64,000 nt of DNA from Cucumis sativus (Eukaryota > Streptophyta > Magnoliopsida > Cucurbitales > Cucurbitaceae). The notes below the pieces were generated by a model that saw nothing but the letters and a program-made list of their open reading frames with translations, was not told the DNA's origin and did no database searches. The DNA is taken from the NCBI RefSeq assembly GCF_000004075.3, contig NC_026657.2:19092501-19156500 (forward strand). Direction: 5' to 3'. Shown piece by piece: positions 11,041-25,126 of the stretch (the stretch's first letter is position 1; every line of letters starts with the position of its first letter). The position numbers and the translations under genes were made by a program.

Positions 11041-14000
11041 ACCATCTTATCAAAAAAATAATAGAACTATATGTTAGTATATAATATCATTGTATATAAT
11101 ATGAGGTATATATATACTAAAACATAGAACATAACTATTATAGATTGCGGATATATTAAAGTATAATGTAATCAAATACATTTATAAAGGAAAAGTATGT
11201 ATGTATGATCATGTCGTTTACTACTGTTTTAGTAATATTTATTCTACAAACAAAAAATTTAAACACAAATTCTGTAGAAATTATGTAGAAGGTATTATTG
11301 TATATAATATGATGTATATATACTAAATAGCATATATAATTTCAGTGTATATTTTATTAGTGAAAGGTTCTTATATCAATTTGTTTATATTTTTTATTTA
11401 AATATTCATATCGTATGTGGTAAATAATACGTTATGTTTGAAATAATATTGATTATGTATTAAAGTTGTTTATGGCTACAGGAACATGAATGAGAAATAA
11501 TTATGATGAGTATATGTAATATATGTCATTAAAACATTAATTGTTTTATAGTATATGTAATGTTGAGAAAAACATTAGTTGAGATTTTATATGATATATA
11601 TCATATAAAACATCAATTAAAAGTAATATATAAAACTAATATAAATGTAATTAAGATGTGGTATATATATAATAAATCACAAATACAAACTATTATATAA
11701 TGCGACAATATTATAAAAGTAGTATAATCATAAATAATATGTGGTATATATTTATAAAATCATACCAGAATAACGTTAAAATGAGGGGTATATTGTTAAT
11801 ATATACGTTATATTTAGAATAGGTGGTTTTGTTGTTTAACTATTTAATTTTAAATGGGTAAAATAACAAATAACTTACTGTGGACTTTATCGTAGCTTTA
11901 GGTAATGGAGAATTGTATTTGCCGGCGACTTGTTAAGATTCTGCAGCTTACGGTTATGAGAAATCTGAATACAGATTGAGAAAACAATGTAATAAGAAGT
12001 TCGAATTTTATGATTGAATATCTAAAAGCTTCAAATGATGAAAAATAATAGTTAAAAATAGCCGCCGGTAATGAAGAAGAATATATATAATGTGACTGCT
12101 GAACAGGGAGAAGAATTAGGTAAAGATATAATTTTGGAAAGAATATATAAATAGTTTACTACAAATTAGAAAAAAATTATAAAAATTAATATATTTTAAT
12201 TTATAATTAATTTAAAAATACTTGAAATTTATTACCATATTAATTAATCAAATAAATTTAAGGAATATATGAAATTCATATTATATTCCAATCATATAAA
12301 TATAATATTTTATTTATATTTGTATTATGTAATTAATAGTTAATGAAATGTTATAATTGTTCCTAATATTATCTTTTCTATTTAAGAAAATAATTTTTAA
12401 ATTAGAATATTTGTGAAATTTCTTATTAAATTAACGACTTTTTTCTACATCTTTCTATTTTTTAAACAAACCCCTACATCAAATCCCATAAACTAAAATT
12501 AAAAAAAAAAAAGAAAACAATTCAATAAATGAAACATTAAAGGGAAATGGTAAAAGAATCTTACGATGTCTGGAACATCAGTTTTCTTTCAACCTTAGCT
12601 TGAGTTTTTTTTCTATATAAATAAAGTTTTAAATCAAACTTCCTCAAAATCGAAAAAACAACAAACAAATTTGAGATCCATTATCCACATCTATATTTCA
12701 TTGTTCCGAATTTGAGTTTTTCCATATAAACAAATTTCGAAATCAAATTCATTCCAAATCTAAAAACAAACCAACAAAATTCAATACAGTATTAGAAAAG
12801 ATAGAACAGTCAAACTAATAATTTGAAATCTGTCAACCCGCACGCAAAATGCTTCAGTAAAGAAGATTTCTTCTATTGAATCCATATATCCATATTTCTT
12901 CTATTGAAAAATTCCCAATTGAAATTCAGTATACTCATATATATTCCAATCACGTTGTTGGTGTAGTGAAGTGGGTTAGAAGAAAGAATTTTTGGATGCT
13001 TCTGCCTAAAAGATTTAGTTTATACTAAGATGAAACTTTTAGTTTGAACTGACGTTGTTTCATGAACAAGCTATCAATTTGTGTCTATTTATAGGATAAA
13101 ATATTTAGTTTGAATTCATAAACAATGTGTCTTAATTAAATGAAGAAAATAAAAGTATGAAAAGTAGGGAGAAGAGCATGGAAGCCGAACTTAAAAATTC
13201 TCCCCTCTTACCCTCTCATTACATTGTACGGATAGCGATAGAAATAGAGATAGTTTTATAGCCTGCCTACAAAAGATACTAATAGATATATTTTGAATTT
13301 GGGAGGTTTATACCAATTTAAACCTTAAACTTTTGTAAATGTATCAATTTACATTTTTCAAATGATTCTACAAGTTCGAACGTCCTTTGAGAATTTTCTT
13401 TGCATTCATTTGTAATTGTCCATTTTGTAAAATCAATATATGATGAAGTCTACATATATTTGATAATCAAATCAATGGATAATTTTTAAATTAGATAGTT
13501 AAAACGAAATGTCTTTATATTAATTGACTTATAATAATGTTATGTTTGAATTTTTTTTAATAGACTCAAATCATATTTCAGATGTTAGATGATCAAAATC
13601 TAAAAAAAAAAAGGATGAAAATTGATACATGAGCTTGGGAAAGTTCAACATCATTTAAATGGCTACAATTCCGAACTTATAATTTGATATTTGTCCTATA
13701 CATAACTCATCTCATTCATAATCATGGTACACAATGAAACATGTCCCAGTTAAATTAGCTACTTAGTGACACAAAACGTGTCTAAATGGATAATAAATTA
13801 CTATATAAAATGGTTCATTTGAAAAGGCTAAAAAGACTAAAACAATAGATTAAATGACATTTCAACATATAATAAATAATTCCATTGTCCATCGAAATCA
13901 AGCCAACTCATTTTCTAAGCATCAACATCTTTTAATTTAAATTTGGTCACATACACAAAAGTTACGAGAGTAAACAAATTATAATTTGCCCATATGTTAT

Positions 14001-14420
14001 ACACACACATTTACATTTTAACTATTTTTTTTTTCTTTTAAACTAGTAAGTCAAACAACCTCCATTTGAATATCTAATTTCTTATTTCAAGTAAAGTAAT
14101 GTAAAACTAGCAGTTGAATAACATCCAAATTTAATGTAATATTATTCATTAAAATTTTTCCTTATGATAAAAAGGATAACAATGTGTTGTAATAAAATTA
14201 TAACAATGTTGAGCCAATAGATGTAACAACCTTCTGAATGAGGCTCAATTTGCCAAAAAGGGGCACAATGTGTGTATACACATGTTATTATATGTTCATA
14301 TTAATCAACAAATAAAACGCATGTGTGTTTATAAATATTAATAGGATTTAGGTATCTCCATATCTTGTTTAATTTCCAAAGTCATATACATGCACTTTGG
14401 TGGATACCTATATGCCTAAA
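11041..14420. other. AT-rich intergenic region
   Basis: No exon was recognised. It contains many TATA/ATATAT tracts and a diverged two-copy repeat of about 112 bases at roughly 12601-12790 (TGAGTTTTT...ATATAAA...CAAATTTGA). Around 12927-12966 is a ~38-bp segment that recurs near 18779. Confidence 0.5.
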
Positions 14421-14486
14421 TATTTTTCTAAAAATCACCTCCTCTATTTATCTCTAAATCTAAGGAGGTGGGTTTGTTATTGAAGA

Positions 14487-17400
14487 TCAAGGTGAGGACT
14501 TCCTCCATCTTGCTAGCCTTAACAAAAAGGCCAGAACTTGTGGTGGATCCTTCAAAGAGTATGATGCTCTCGTGTTCTTTGGTATTGATGATACAAGTAT
14601 TGCAATCCCTTGCCCTCTCTTTTGTATTACCTACAAAATTCATGCTCATTTAATTTAATTATTCCCTATAAATAAATTTCATCTTCTATATATATATATA
14701 TATTACCCTACCTTGAAAGCATCTTCATCGGTTCGATCATCTCCAATATATAGAGGAACGACATCGTCTACATTAGTATGTCCAAGAGTGTGTAGATAAT
14801 ATTCCATTGCATGCCCTTTGTTCCAATTTATGGTAGGTCTTATCTCCATAACCTACAAAATATGTTACATTATTATATAAAGTCATAATACATATTAAAA
14901 CTACGTAACCTACAAATATGGATTGTTACCATCATACAGTCCTACAAACGTACATGATGAGACATAACTTTTCAAAAATCTAGGATCGATCCAACATTTA
15001 TTAAAAGAAAATAAAAATAAATGAATTTATGTAATTATTACGTTGTCATCAGGTAGGTATCTTTTTAGTCTACCAAACAAGTATTTTTTATGCATGTTTA
15101 ACATATTTATTTTATTAACAAATATCTAATGTTACGTATGCACCAGTATCTGATAGAAACGCATTAGTCAAACTAAAGCATTTGTGCTTCTTAGTGCATC
15201 ACTCTCTCTCACTACATACCTAAAATGTCACGTACAAACACATACAATCTTATTAACAAAGAATCTTCCCTTTTCTGAGCAAAAAAAATATAATTGAACC
15301 GACATATTCAATATAATACGTTACTAGCAATTATACAATTATTTACCTTTTTTCCTAAAGTTATATGAAAATCAGGATATCTTTCAAGAACAGTCTCTAC
15401 TTTCCTTTTCAAATTTTCCAAATCCTGCACACATGCATACAAGTCAATTATAATCAAAATAACTCAACACAGTAATTAATTTCTTTAAGCTTTATTCATA
15501 TGTAATGTAAGTAGGAGGCTCATATATTATAATATGACAAATAAATTGACAAAAGATTTGTATATTTACCCTCTCATGAACATGTCGAAAGTGCACTGAA
15601 ACACAAAATCTATTATCCTCCACCATTGCCCCTTCAATTTTTCTAGTAATTTCTTCCTCTAACACTTCCCTAATCTGTCACATTTAAATGATATATTTCC
15701 ATATTTCAAACCTCATATCATATGAAAAAATCAAATTCCAATTACTAATTATTATATAATCATCCTTATGAAAATAGAAAATTACTTGTTGAATTGCTGG
15801 TAGAAATTTCTTGGCTGGTTGAAAAGAAACCCCATCGACCTACAATAATTAAAATAGCATATGGTAGTATTATTTATAAGTTCTTACTTTTTTGTTGGTG
15901 AAGCTCGACATGTCGAAATGTTATATAAAACTACAAGAACCTCATTGTCGGAAGTTGGAGTCATGGTAATGTCCATTCCATGGCTCCCAGCATAATGAAC
16001 ATTACTTAATTTCACGAACTCTTTTACCTGAAATTATAAATGGTAATTAATTAATTAATTACCCATTCTTTTAAATTTTAAAAAATATAATACATATAGA
16101 TTATAAATAATAATAATGTTAATATTTAAACAATTTACTTTATCTCGGCTTCTTCCACTTATTATCGCCGTTGGAAAGCATTTTGCCACTTCTCTTACAG
16201 CCTCCCTCATCTACATTTTGGGGACAGAAAAGAAACATATTTATATATAATCATTCTATAATTACATAAATATTTTTTAATTGAAATTGTAAACGTTAAC
16301 CAAACTGATCACAAAATATAGAAAATAAAACAAAATCTTAATTTAAATATTTGAAGTCTGTGCGTTTTGGTAAAAACTCAAAAGTTGTTGGTAATTTGTC
16401 CTCTAATCACTTATTTCATTCTACCAATTAATAGATAGTTCTAAAATATTTTGTCTCTTTCTTAACCCTAATACAAATAAATTAACATGATTAACAATTA
16501 GCATTATATCACATTATTATCATTTAAAAAATTGGGTTAATATATGATAAAAAGTAAAGATTAAATTACAACATTTAAAGTTAAAAATAAAATAACCCAC
16601 AAACTTCTACAAACAGGGTTAAATTTCAAATTTAGTGATTTAGTCCTTGTTACCATTAAAGTAAAATCTCCTAGGTAATCTATAGCTCTACAGATGATGA
16701 AGTCCTCGTAAATATATAATTTGGAGACTATTTATTAAAACTTTATTAAACTATAAAAGCAAAATTTTAATTATAAACGATATTACGATAGAGACTAATT
16801 TCTTAAGTTTTCTTTTAATTTTAAGGATTAAAATTTAAATTCAATTAGGTCAACATTAGTAAGTATAATAGTTATTTGTATGAAAATTTAAATAGAGGAA
16901 CGATAGATACATATTCATAAATAATTTCATTGGTTTTGATCTTTAAAACATTTGTTTTAGTTTTTAAGTTTAGTATTTTAAACAAGAAAGAAAATCATTT
17001 GTAATTTCTTCATAAAGTCAAACAATGAAGAATAATAATAAAAGAAAAACAGAGATATTATACCAATTAGGCATTAATATCTCTTCAAGATTTGAATCTA
17101 ATATTATTAAAAATATATATATATATATATGTAAAGTTAATACTTAAAGAATAAATTACCTCAGAAGACATGAAAGCTCGATCAGGATCATCAACAATGG
17201 GAGAAAGAGTTCCATCATAATCCAAAAACACAACAATTTTCTTTCTTTTTAGCCCTTTCATCATCCCGTCAAATGATTCCAACCCAGAAGGATGTGTTTT
17301 CTAATACACATTAATTAATTAATCAATTAAAAATATATAATCTCTCATTTAACAACAACAACAATAATAAAATGAATGAATGAATATCGTACCAGCCATG

Positions 17401-17596
17401 AATTGTAATTGGTTCCATCCGTCGAAGTATTGTCAAAAGTGGGAGCAACTTGTAGGGACTTGCGGTCACCGGAAAGTGGGGTGGGCAGTCCCATTAAGGA
17501 TCTGAAGAAGAGTGTGGGGCGGGCGGTGGGAAAAGCGAGAGTGAAAGGAAAGAAAAATTTCAACAAAACATTGGTAAAAAAATGAGAAAATTCCAT
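14487..17596 (-). CDS. TPP: Trehalose-6-phosphate phosphatase
   Basis: Removes phosphate from trehalose 6-phosphate, a sugar-status signal, to give trehalose. Nine exons join in frame: 17393-17596, 17160-17300, 16139-16210, 15941-16027, 15786-15839, 15570-15674, 15347-15424, 14712-14852 and 14487-14630. They total 341 aa plus TGA, within the usual length for plant class III TPPs, and all introns are GT..AG. HAD-superfamily motifs are all present: DYDGT at 95-99 (nucleophile Asp95, acid/base Asp97), ISGRSRDK around Ser133, YAGSHG at 151-156, NKGHA with Lys259, and [10 protein letters not shown] from 284. The C-terminus has the family YSLKDP block. The first 68 residues are a variable hydrophobic and Ser/Thr-rich extension that could be a plastid transit region; that is inference. 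The start codon is the first ATG of exon 1 and follows a plausible TATA by about 75 bases. No lesion was seen. Confidence 0.95.
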
Positions 17597-17670
17597 TACT
17601 GTTATTATGGAGAAGAGAGTGGGGAAAAGAAGTGAGAGGAGGGGGAGGTTTTGAGTTGTTCGGTGGGGGA

Positions 17671-17724
17671 TTATTTAAAGGGAAAATTTGATAAAGTAGC
17701 TTTATATTTTATTCGGCCACGTGG
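17671..17724 (-). promoter_or_regulatory. TPP core promoter: TATA-like box and palindromic G-box
   Basis: Upstream of the TPP start lie TTTAAATAA (minus strand, 17671-17679) and the perfect palindrome CCACGTGG (17717-17724), about 120 bases from the ATG. G-boxes bind bZIP and bHLH factors and can act as ABA-responsive elements. Function here is inferred from position only. Confidence 0.5.
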
Positions 17725-17829
17725 AGAGCTGATGTGGCTATTTTAGTAATTTACTTTGATTTTGAGTCAAACCTAAGTCTTTAGGTTCAGAAAAAAGGTC
17801 CACCTCTAAATACACTCTTTCTGACTCCA

Positions 17830-18636
17830 TTTTTAAATTATAGAAAACAAAAACAAAAACAACAACAACAACTAATCAAAACCAAATTTCAGCTTCACAT
17901 CCAAAACTCATATCTTGTAATAAGGGGTAACAAAAATAATTCAAATTCAAATCATAAAAGTTCAACTTAAAACAATACTGCAAACTATATATATTTTTTC
18001 ACACTTATATATATATATATATGTATGCACCGTGATGTATAAGGCCGGCATCCAAATTTTAAAATAAATCAAACCCAACCAAATTGATCTAATATTTATA
18101 TATATTTTATTTTAAAAAATTCAAAAAAAAAAAAAGAAAAACAGAAACGTATATTTTATCGATCTAAAATAGAAATAAGCCCCATCTACAAGGAGAATCA
18201 ACTCGATGCATTACCTTTTGTCTTTTATTTAACATTTATATTGTTACCTTTTTTGATATAATCGATCGGTTAAATTCGTTTATTCTTGTTTATTCGTTAA
18301 CGTTCTCGTCAGTTTTAGATTTTCTTTTTCTTTTCAATCTTTTAAATTGGTCCTCAAAATTAGTACCCTGCCAACCCCCATTGCATGATATCTTTTTTTT
18401 GGTTAAAAAGATTTAAATTTTCCTTTTCATCATTTCCCATCAAAGTTTGAAACAAATTGTTTTAAAATTGTAATAAAATAACAATAAAATTAAATAATAC
18501 CTCATTTTTTAAAAGTAATTATTTAACCTCGACAAAATTTTATTTACAAATCATACTGTAATTTGGTTAGCATATAACGATTGTCCATTATATTAAAGAC
18601 TAAAATATCTTTATTTCAAACTCGATATTTTTATAT

Positions 18637-18668
<32 letters not shown>

Positions 18669-21600
18669 ACAACATTTTTAAAAAATTTAAAAAGTTTACC
18701 AATATATGAATGATAAATTGTATTGTTGAGAGATTAGCCTATATTGTAGTGTTACTTTGTGTTTAGTTCTATGAATCTAGTATACTCATATATATTATGA
18801 TCACGTTATTGGTGTAACGCACTCTAATAACTGAATCTAAATTTTGTTGAATATAAATTTTGTTATATTTGTGTTGATACTTCGTGTTTAGTTTGTGTTT
18901 AGTTGTTATGTTTGTAAGTGTTCCTATCTTAACATTAACAATGAAGATATTCATATTTTTCTTTCGTTTGAAAAGGACATTCATTAAAAGATTGGTGTGT
19001 ATATATATATATTGAATAAGTATAATAATATTTGATAAAATTCCAAAATTGGACGATGTTTAGTGAATGATTGGTTGCTATCTTTTGGAATAGAATATCA
19101 TTTCATATCTCATTTTGATTTCGAAACGTAAAAGGTTATAAAATTTTTCAGATTTTAAAAATTTTATAGGCTATACCCTAAACTAATACCAAATGGCCTA
19201 TGATATTTGTCAAGTATGATTCAAATATTATATTCTTAAATTTTATTTCCTTTTCCTTACTCCCAAAACATCCAAACAATAAATCATTATAATCAATTAT
19301 ACTTTTTTTTTTTTTTAAATTTTCTAAATAAAATAAAAAGAAAGAAAGTGAAAACATTTATTAAATTTTAAATGAAATCAATTTATACAATTGAATAATT
19401 ATCCATTTGAAATTTTAGATTACAAACTATTGACCCATTCATCTCCCGGTTACCCATTTATTCCTAATATTTTGATATTTTTTTCAAAAATAATAAATAT
19501 AAACTATTTACTTAATTTTTAAAATAAATTTTTAAAAAGAGCTGAACAAAACACCAAAAATGTTTATATAAAAAAATTTTGAAAAGAGAAAAGATTCAAA
19601 TAACAAAAACAGACACGATTAATCAGTTACACAAGTATAAAAATTGTTCTTATATCTTATCTAAACGATTTTGCATTTTACCTAAATAATCTTGGTATAT
19701 AATATTGTACCAAATATAAACGATCGTATAGTGAAGAAACAGAAAAAATACAGTCTCCAAACCGAAAATATTTGAAAATATTTAACGAAGTATAACAAAT
19801 AACAAATAAGAAAAAATGAAAAAATGAAATATGTTTATCTTATAAATAAAAAATGAAATTGAGTATGTTTATCATAAAAGAGAACACACGTATAGTATAA
19901 AACTTATAAAGTTGTAGATTGGTTCAAAAGAAAGAAAAAGGAAAAATAACGGTGGAAAAAAGTGGACCAAAAGGCGGTATCCGACGAAAGAAAAACGGTA
20001 ACCGTTTTTACGGGGATGAATCGGGTCAAGAAGTGACCTGCTACCGGACAAAATGGAGTTAAAAAGGTAGGGCCGACGCTCTCCCACGTGGTCACTCCAG
20101 GGAGGACTGTTTTGTGACGTGTCATTTAATAAGGGATTTATTCGGAATAGTTGGACTCCATTTGCCCAACTTCGGGCATCTATTTTTGATTCGGTCAGTG
20201 GGTGAGACTCTTAGTCAACCCCCTGCCCCCTGCCCCCTCCCCTCCACACATGTAACCTCCAAATTACTCAACTAAATAACCAACCAAAAAAAAAAGAAGA
20301 AAAAACCAATTTCCCCAAAGAAACATTAATTTAGAGGTTAGCTTCTAAGGATTTTTAAAATCTATTCTTAGTAAATTACTTTCACAACTTCTATTAATTT
20401 AAGTTTTTGAGTGTTTGAGATGAATTGGTGATTAAATAACCCATATACTAATAAAATAAGACTAAAAGTTTTGTCCCAACTTCGTTAATCAGTCATTCCC
20501 CTGCACTTTTATTTAAGGTATTATATATAATCCAATGAGTATAAGGAAAGAAGTTAAAGTAGCAAGAGATGATACTAAAGCATATATAACATACATACAT
20601 AATGTGTGCCAAGTGTTAATGCATGCCATGTATGTGGCAAGAAACATGGATTTGCATGCAAAACAGTTGAGATGAGAGAGAAAAAGTGTAAGTTAAGAGA
20701 GAGAGTTACCAAATAATGTATTTTTGAAAAATGGCTCCTGATGATATGAGGGAGAAATGGATCCAAATGAAAAAGATGATTGGGAAATTTATAAACACTA
20801 CAAAAGGGTACTTTCGGAAAATTTTAAAGTTTTATTCATTAAATAATATAACATTCCTCAAAACTTCCCCAACATTTCCTACTGAATATTAAAGTAACCA
20901 AAAATTAATTAATTAATTTCATAATCTAATATATATTAATTTGAATTTGATTAAGAAATTTGGTGTGTAATTTTGAATTAAGTATACTAAATTCAATTTG
21001 CATGGGGGGGTATGGTATATTCAATTGAAGGTTTATTTATTAAAATTAGAAACGAAGGTTTCCAGGAATTGCAAAATTAATTTCACATCTTGACTTTCTT
21101 TTTATTCATTATGTCTCTTTCTTTCTGACATTATTGTAACATAAATTCCTTCTCATGAGTATACCTTCCAAATCTTTGCACATTCAAGTCCTCTTCAAAA
21201 TAACAATATAATATCATTAAATAAATATGTGTGTGTGTGTGTTTTTTTTTAATTGATTTCGTTTTGAGCATGATAATGAATTCATTATCAAGCTTATCTA
21301 ACATTTCACTCAAAAGGACTATTGAATAATTTAGTTTAAAACAAATATAATATAAAAAATTTGCACTCTATCAGCAGTAATTAATTAATTACTATTTTTT
21401 TCGTACAAAATTTCCATATCTCTCACCCCATTTGTACTAAAAAAAACAAAAAAGAAAATTCCAAATTAAGTTTACTCAACAGTAATTTACAACGTTTTCT
21501 TCATTAACAATCTAAAATTTTAACTAGTTCCCTCACTCACTTGATGTATAGAAAAGAATAGTCTTTTATCTTAAAAATCAAAGTTTCAAACATATATTAT

Positions 21601-21670
21601 ACCCATATGCATATTTCTTTTAAAATAAATACCTCAATATTAATATTTCTATAAAGTTGGACAGGACTTA
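17830..21670. other. AT-rich intergenic region with microsatellites
   Basis: No gene was recognised. It contains TA tracts near 18007-18022, a long AT microsatellite at 18642-18668, a C-rich direct repeat (CCCTGCC units) near 20219-20245 and a GT tract at about 21229-21241. A GC-richer patch around 19960-20230 carries clustered cis motifs, listed separately. Confidence 0.5.
19991..20124. promoter_or_regulatory. Cluster of stress-type cis motifs, target gene unknown
   Basis: Within 134 bases are an inverted pair of MYB-like AACGG cores (AAAAACGGT, one base, ACCGTTTTT; 19991-20009), a DRE/CRT core GCCGAC (20072-20077), a palindromic G-box CCACGTGG (20084-20091) and TGACGTGTCA (20115-20124). 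The combination resembles ABRE-DRE promoters, but no flanking exon or start codon could be assigned on either strand. Confidence 0.35.
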
Positions 21671-21679
21671 AGTCATAAC

Positions 21680-22267
21680 TGTTGGGATGAACACCTTTCA
21701 CTTGGATCAATTATCCACTTTTGTGTGAACCTGATCAAATACTACTCAACAATAATATTAATCAAAGTATATGGACACAACAAATTAACCTAGGAAAACC
21801 CCCTCAACATGAGGAGTAAAAAAACCACGGACCGAAATCAAAATCTCCACTATAATCTTTAATAGGTACAACAAAATTCTCCCTAGTCACAACTAGAGAC
21901 AAGTATCTCGAGAATAATAATCCTGACAACAAACAACAATAACAATGAAAGAAAAATAGAAAGATCTCACAATATGTGGTAGTCAACTATCTACTAAAAT
22001 CTGACTGTAGATAGCTCCAAACAAAATCTCCACCATCCAGAATGAAGAACCTTGTGCCAAGAATGCACTGTCAAAATTTCAGCTTGACCAGACCACAAAT
22101 CGATCCCAAAATTGGCTGAATGCAAACCAGACGAAATTTACTTTTTCTTTCTTTCCACTATATTGTTGTCACCTTTTTTTTCTCCTTTTTGCACATTAGT
22201 TAATTTCATAACGAAAAACTAACCTAAAGTTCTAATGGGCTGGGTTTCAAGTGAAATAAGCCCAACA
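21680..22267 (-). repeat. 3' LTR of the copia element
   Basis: The 588-bp LTR has TGTTGGG...CCCAACA ends. It matches the outer part of the right-hand LTR from 22012 to 22267, for example the shared CTCCAAACAAAATCTCC and AAATAAGCCCAACA blocks. The sequence just inside it (22268-22282) is a polypurine tract on the minus strand (AGGGGGAGATT), as expected next to a 3' LTR. Confidence 0.88.
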
Positions 22268-22327
22268 AATCTCCCCCTATTTCACTTTGAGGATGAATTT
22301 GTCATTCCCACTGTGGAACGACAAAAC

Positions 22328-23265
22328 TCAAGCTTCGATCTTGGTAGATTTTTTTGTCAACATATCAGATCCATTTTGATCAGTGTGTATCTTCTCAAGC
22401 TCAAACAATTCATCATTTAAAGCATCTCTAAACCAGTGATATCTCACATCAATATGCTTTGTTTTGGAATGAAATGAAGCATTCTTACCAAGGTGAATAG
22501 CACTCTGATTGTCATAGTATATCACATATTATTGTTGTTACTTGAAGCCAAGCTCCTGTACAAAGCGCTTCATCCACAACATCTGTTTACATGCTTCTGC
22601 TGCTGCAATATACTCAGCTTCAGTTGTAGAAAGGGCAACACATTTCTGCAACTTTGATTGTCAAGACACTGCACCACCTGCAAATGTCATCAAGTAACCA
22701 GAAGTAGACTTTTTGTTGTCTAAGTCCCTTGCCATTATCTGAATCAGTATATTCAGCAAGTACTGACTTTCCATCCCCAAATGTGAGCTTCAAACTGGAA
22801 GTACCTCTCAAATATCTCATGATGCACTTGACTGCCTCCCAATGTTATTTTCCTGGATTAGACATAAAACGACTAACAACACCAACAACATAAGCAATAC
22901 CATGTCTAGTACATACCATTACATACATTAGGCTTCCAACTGCTTAAGCATACGAGGCCTTATTCATATCCTCCTTCCCTTTATCTGTAGAAGGGCTCTG
23001 TTTACTGATCAATTTGAAGTGACTGGGTAAAGGAGAAATAACTGATTTTGCTTGACTCATCTTGAATTGTTCAAGTACTTTTTCTATGTATTGCTCCTGT
23101 GACATATATAACTTCTTGGATGCTCTGTCTCGAACTATTCGAATTCCAAGAACTTTCTTTGTTGGCTCCAAATCCTTCGTGGCAAAGGATTTGCTCAACT
23201 GTTTCTTCAAGTTATCAATTCTCGAAACATTCCTGCCAACAATAATCAAAATATCATCAACATAG
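22328..23265 (-). pseudogene. Copia reverse transcriptase and RNase H remnant
   Basis: On the minus strand, RT shows the YVDD catalytic box (about 23250-23265), followed by the KLYMSQEQYIEKVL region. RNase H shows DNQSAIHLGKN and TKHIDVRYHW, both copia signatures. Stops and frame changes separate the segments. The 5' half of RT continues degenerately to about 23870. Confidence 0.85.
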
Positions 23266-23869
23266 AGTAATAATATAACAAAATCTCCATCATAAAATTT
23301 CTAGACAAAAGCACAGTGATCAGAAGTAGTTTTTCTGTAGCCTTGCTCCCCCATAACTGACTCAAACTTCTTGTACCACTGTCTCGGTGCCTATTTCAAC
23401 CCATAGAGACTTTTCTTCAATTTACACACTAGATGCTCTTTTCCTTTCTACTCAAAACCCTCTGGTTGTTCCATATAGATTTTTTGTTTAAATCCCCATG
23501 AAGAAATGCAATCTTAACATCCATCTGCTCAACCTCTAAGCCAAGATTGGCTGCCAAATCTAGAACAACACGTATGGAGGACATCTTGACAATTGGAGCA
23601 AAAATTTCATCAAAGTCGATACCTTTCTTATGACTGAATCATTTGACAACCAATCTTGCTTTGTAACGTGGCTTTGAGATAAACCCACTTATTTTTCAAT
23701 GCAGTTTTTCCCTTGATAACTTAACAAGCTCAAAAGTATGGTTTGTATGTAAAGACTCAATCTCATTTTTGTGCTCATCCTCTATAGCCTCTTCATAACT
23801 CTCAAATTCTCCCCCGTCAGTCAATAGCAAATATTCATTAGGTGAATATCTTGTTGACGGACGTCGATC

Positions 23870-25126
23870 TCAGACAGATCTCTTGAGTGAAACATCTGTA
23901 GGAACAACTGTTTTAGCTAACTGTTCTTGAACACTATCCTCTGTCCCAACCTGCTCAGAACTCTCATATGTATGAAAAAACAGTTCATTTTGAACCTCAT
24001 CTTCTATATGTGTAGAAGACTGTGTCAAAGAGGTTGAACTCAAATCAATCAGATTATCATTATGCTTATACTCTGGTTCATCTATTTTCTCAATGTCTGC
24101 TATTGTTTGATCTTCAACAAATACAACATCTCGACTTCTTATAAGCTTTTTCTTAACTGGATCATATAATCTATAACCAAACTCATCTTGGCCATAACCA
24201 AGAAACACACATGCTTTAGTTTTTGCATCAAGCTTTGATCTCTCATTTTTAGGTACATGAACAAAAGCTTTACAACCAAAGACACGTAGGTGGCTGTAAG
24301 ATATATCCGTACCTGACCATATTCTGTTTGGAACTTCTAATTCCAATGGAACACATGATGTGAGATTCAAAACATGTACAACTGTATTTAAAGCTTCGTC
24401 CCAAAATGACTGTGACAACTGTAATTCAGATAATAAGCATCTCACTCTCTCAACTAATGTTCTGTTCAATCTTTCAGCTATTCCATTTAACTGTGGGGTC
24501 TTAGGAGGTGTCTTTTGATGTCGAATGTCATGATTTCTACAATATTCATCAAAAGGTCCACAATACTCACCTCCATTATCAGTTCTAACACACTTGAGCT
24601 TTTCACTAGTTTCTCTCTCAACAAAGGCATGAAACTGTTTAAACGCTTGCAACACTTGATCTTTAGTCTTCAAGGTCTAAACCCATATTTTCCTTGAATG
24701 ATCATTAGTAAATGTCACAAAATATAAAGCACCCCCAAGTGACTTTGTTTTCATGGGACCACACACATCAGAATGTACCAACTCTAGTATATTTGGCTTC
24801 CTTGAATACTGAGATGATTTAAAGGTAACTCTCGTATGCTTTCCTACCAAACAATGAGGACACCGTTTTAGAGGTATACTCTTTAAATCAGGAAGATGAT
24901 TTTTCTTGGTTAAAATCTTTCAACCCTTCTCACTCATATAGCTAAGTCTCTTATGTGAAAGCTCAACATTTGCTGCATCATCCACTGTATTTATATTAGA
25001 ATTCATGATTTTTGCATCCATGTAGTACAGTGAAGAAATTTTTTGTCCCTTTGCTATAACCATTGAACCTTTAGTAAGCTTCCATATGCCATTGTCAAAG
25101 GTATTGCAGAAAACCTTCGTCATCAA
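23870..25126 (-). pseudogene. Copia integrase remnant with GAG-pre-integrase region
   Basis: The longest piece, 23870-24673 (267 codons), has the integrase core signatures RTDNGGEYCGPF, NGIAERLNRTL and, further on, the copia C-terminal block VFLGYGQDEFGYRLYDP. The zinc-binding pre-integrase part lies just upstream on the minus strand (24850-25126). It is interrupted by at least one in-frame stop near 24674. Confidence 0.85.

Noticed and set aside
18642..18668. Possible CRISPR-like or regulatory repeat
   Set aside because: It is a plain AT microsatellite, as are the TA, GT and AAT runs elsewhere; no spacer-repeat structure exists in the window.
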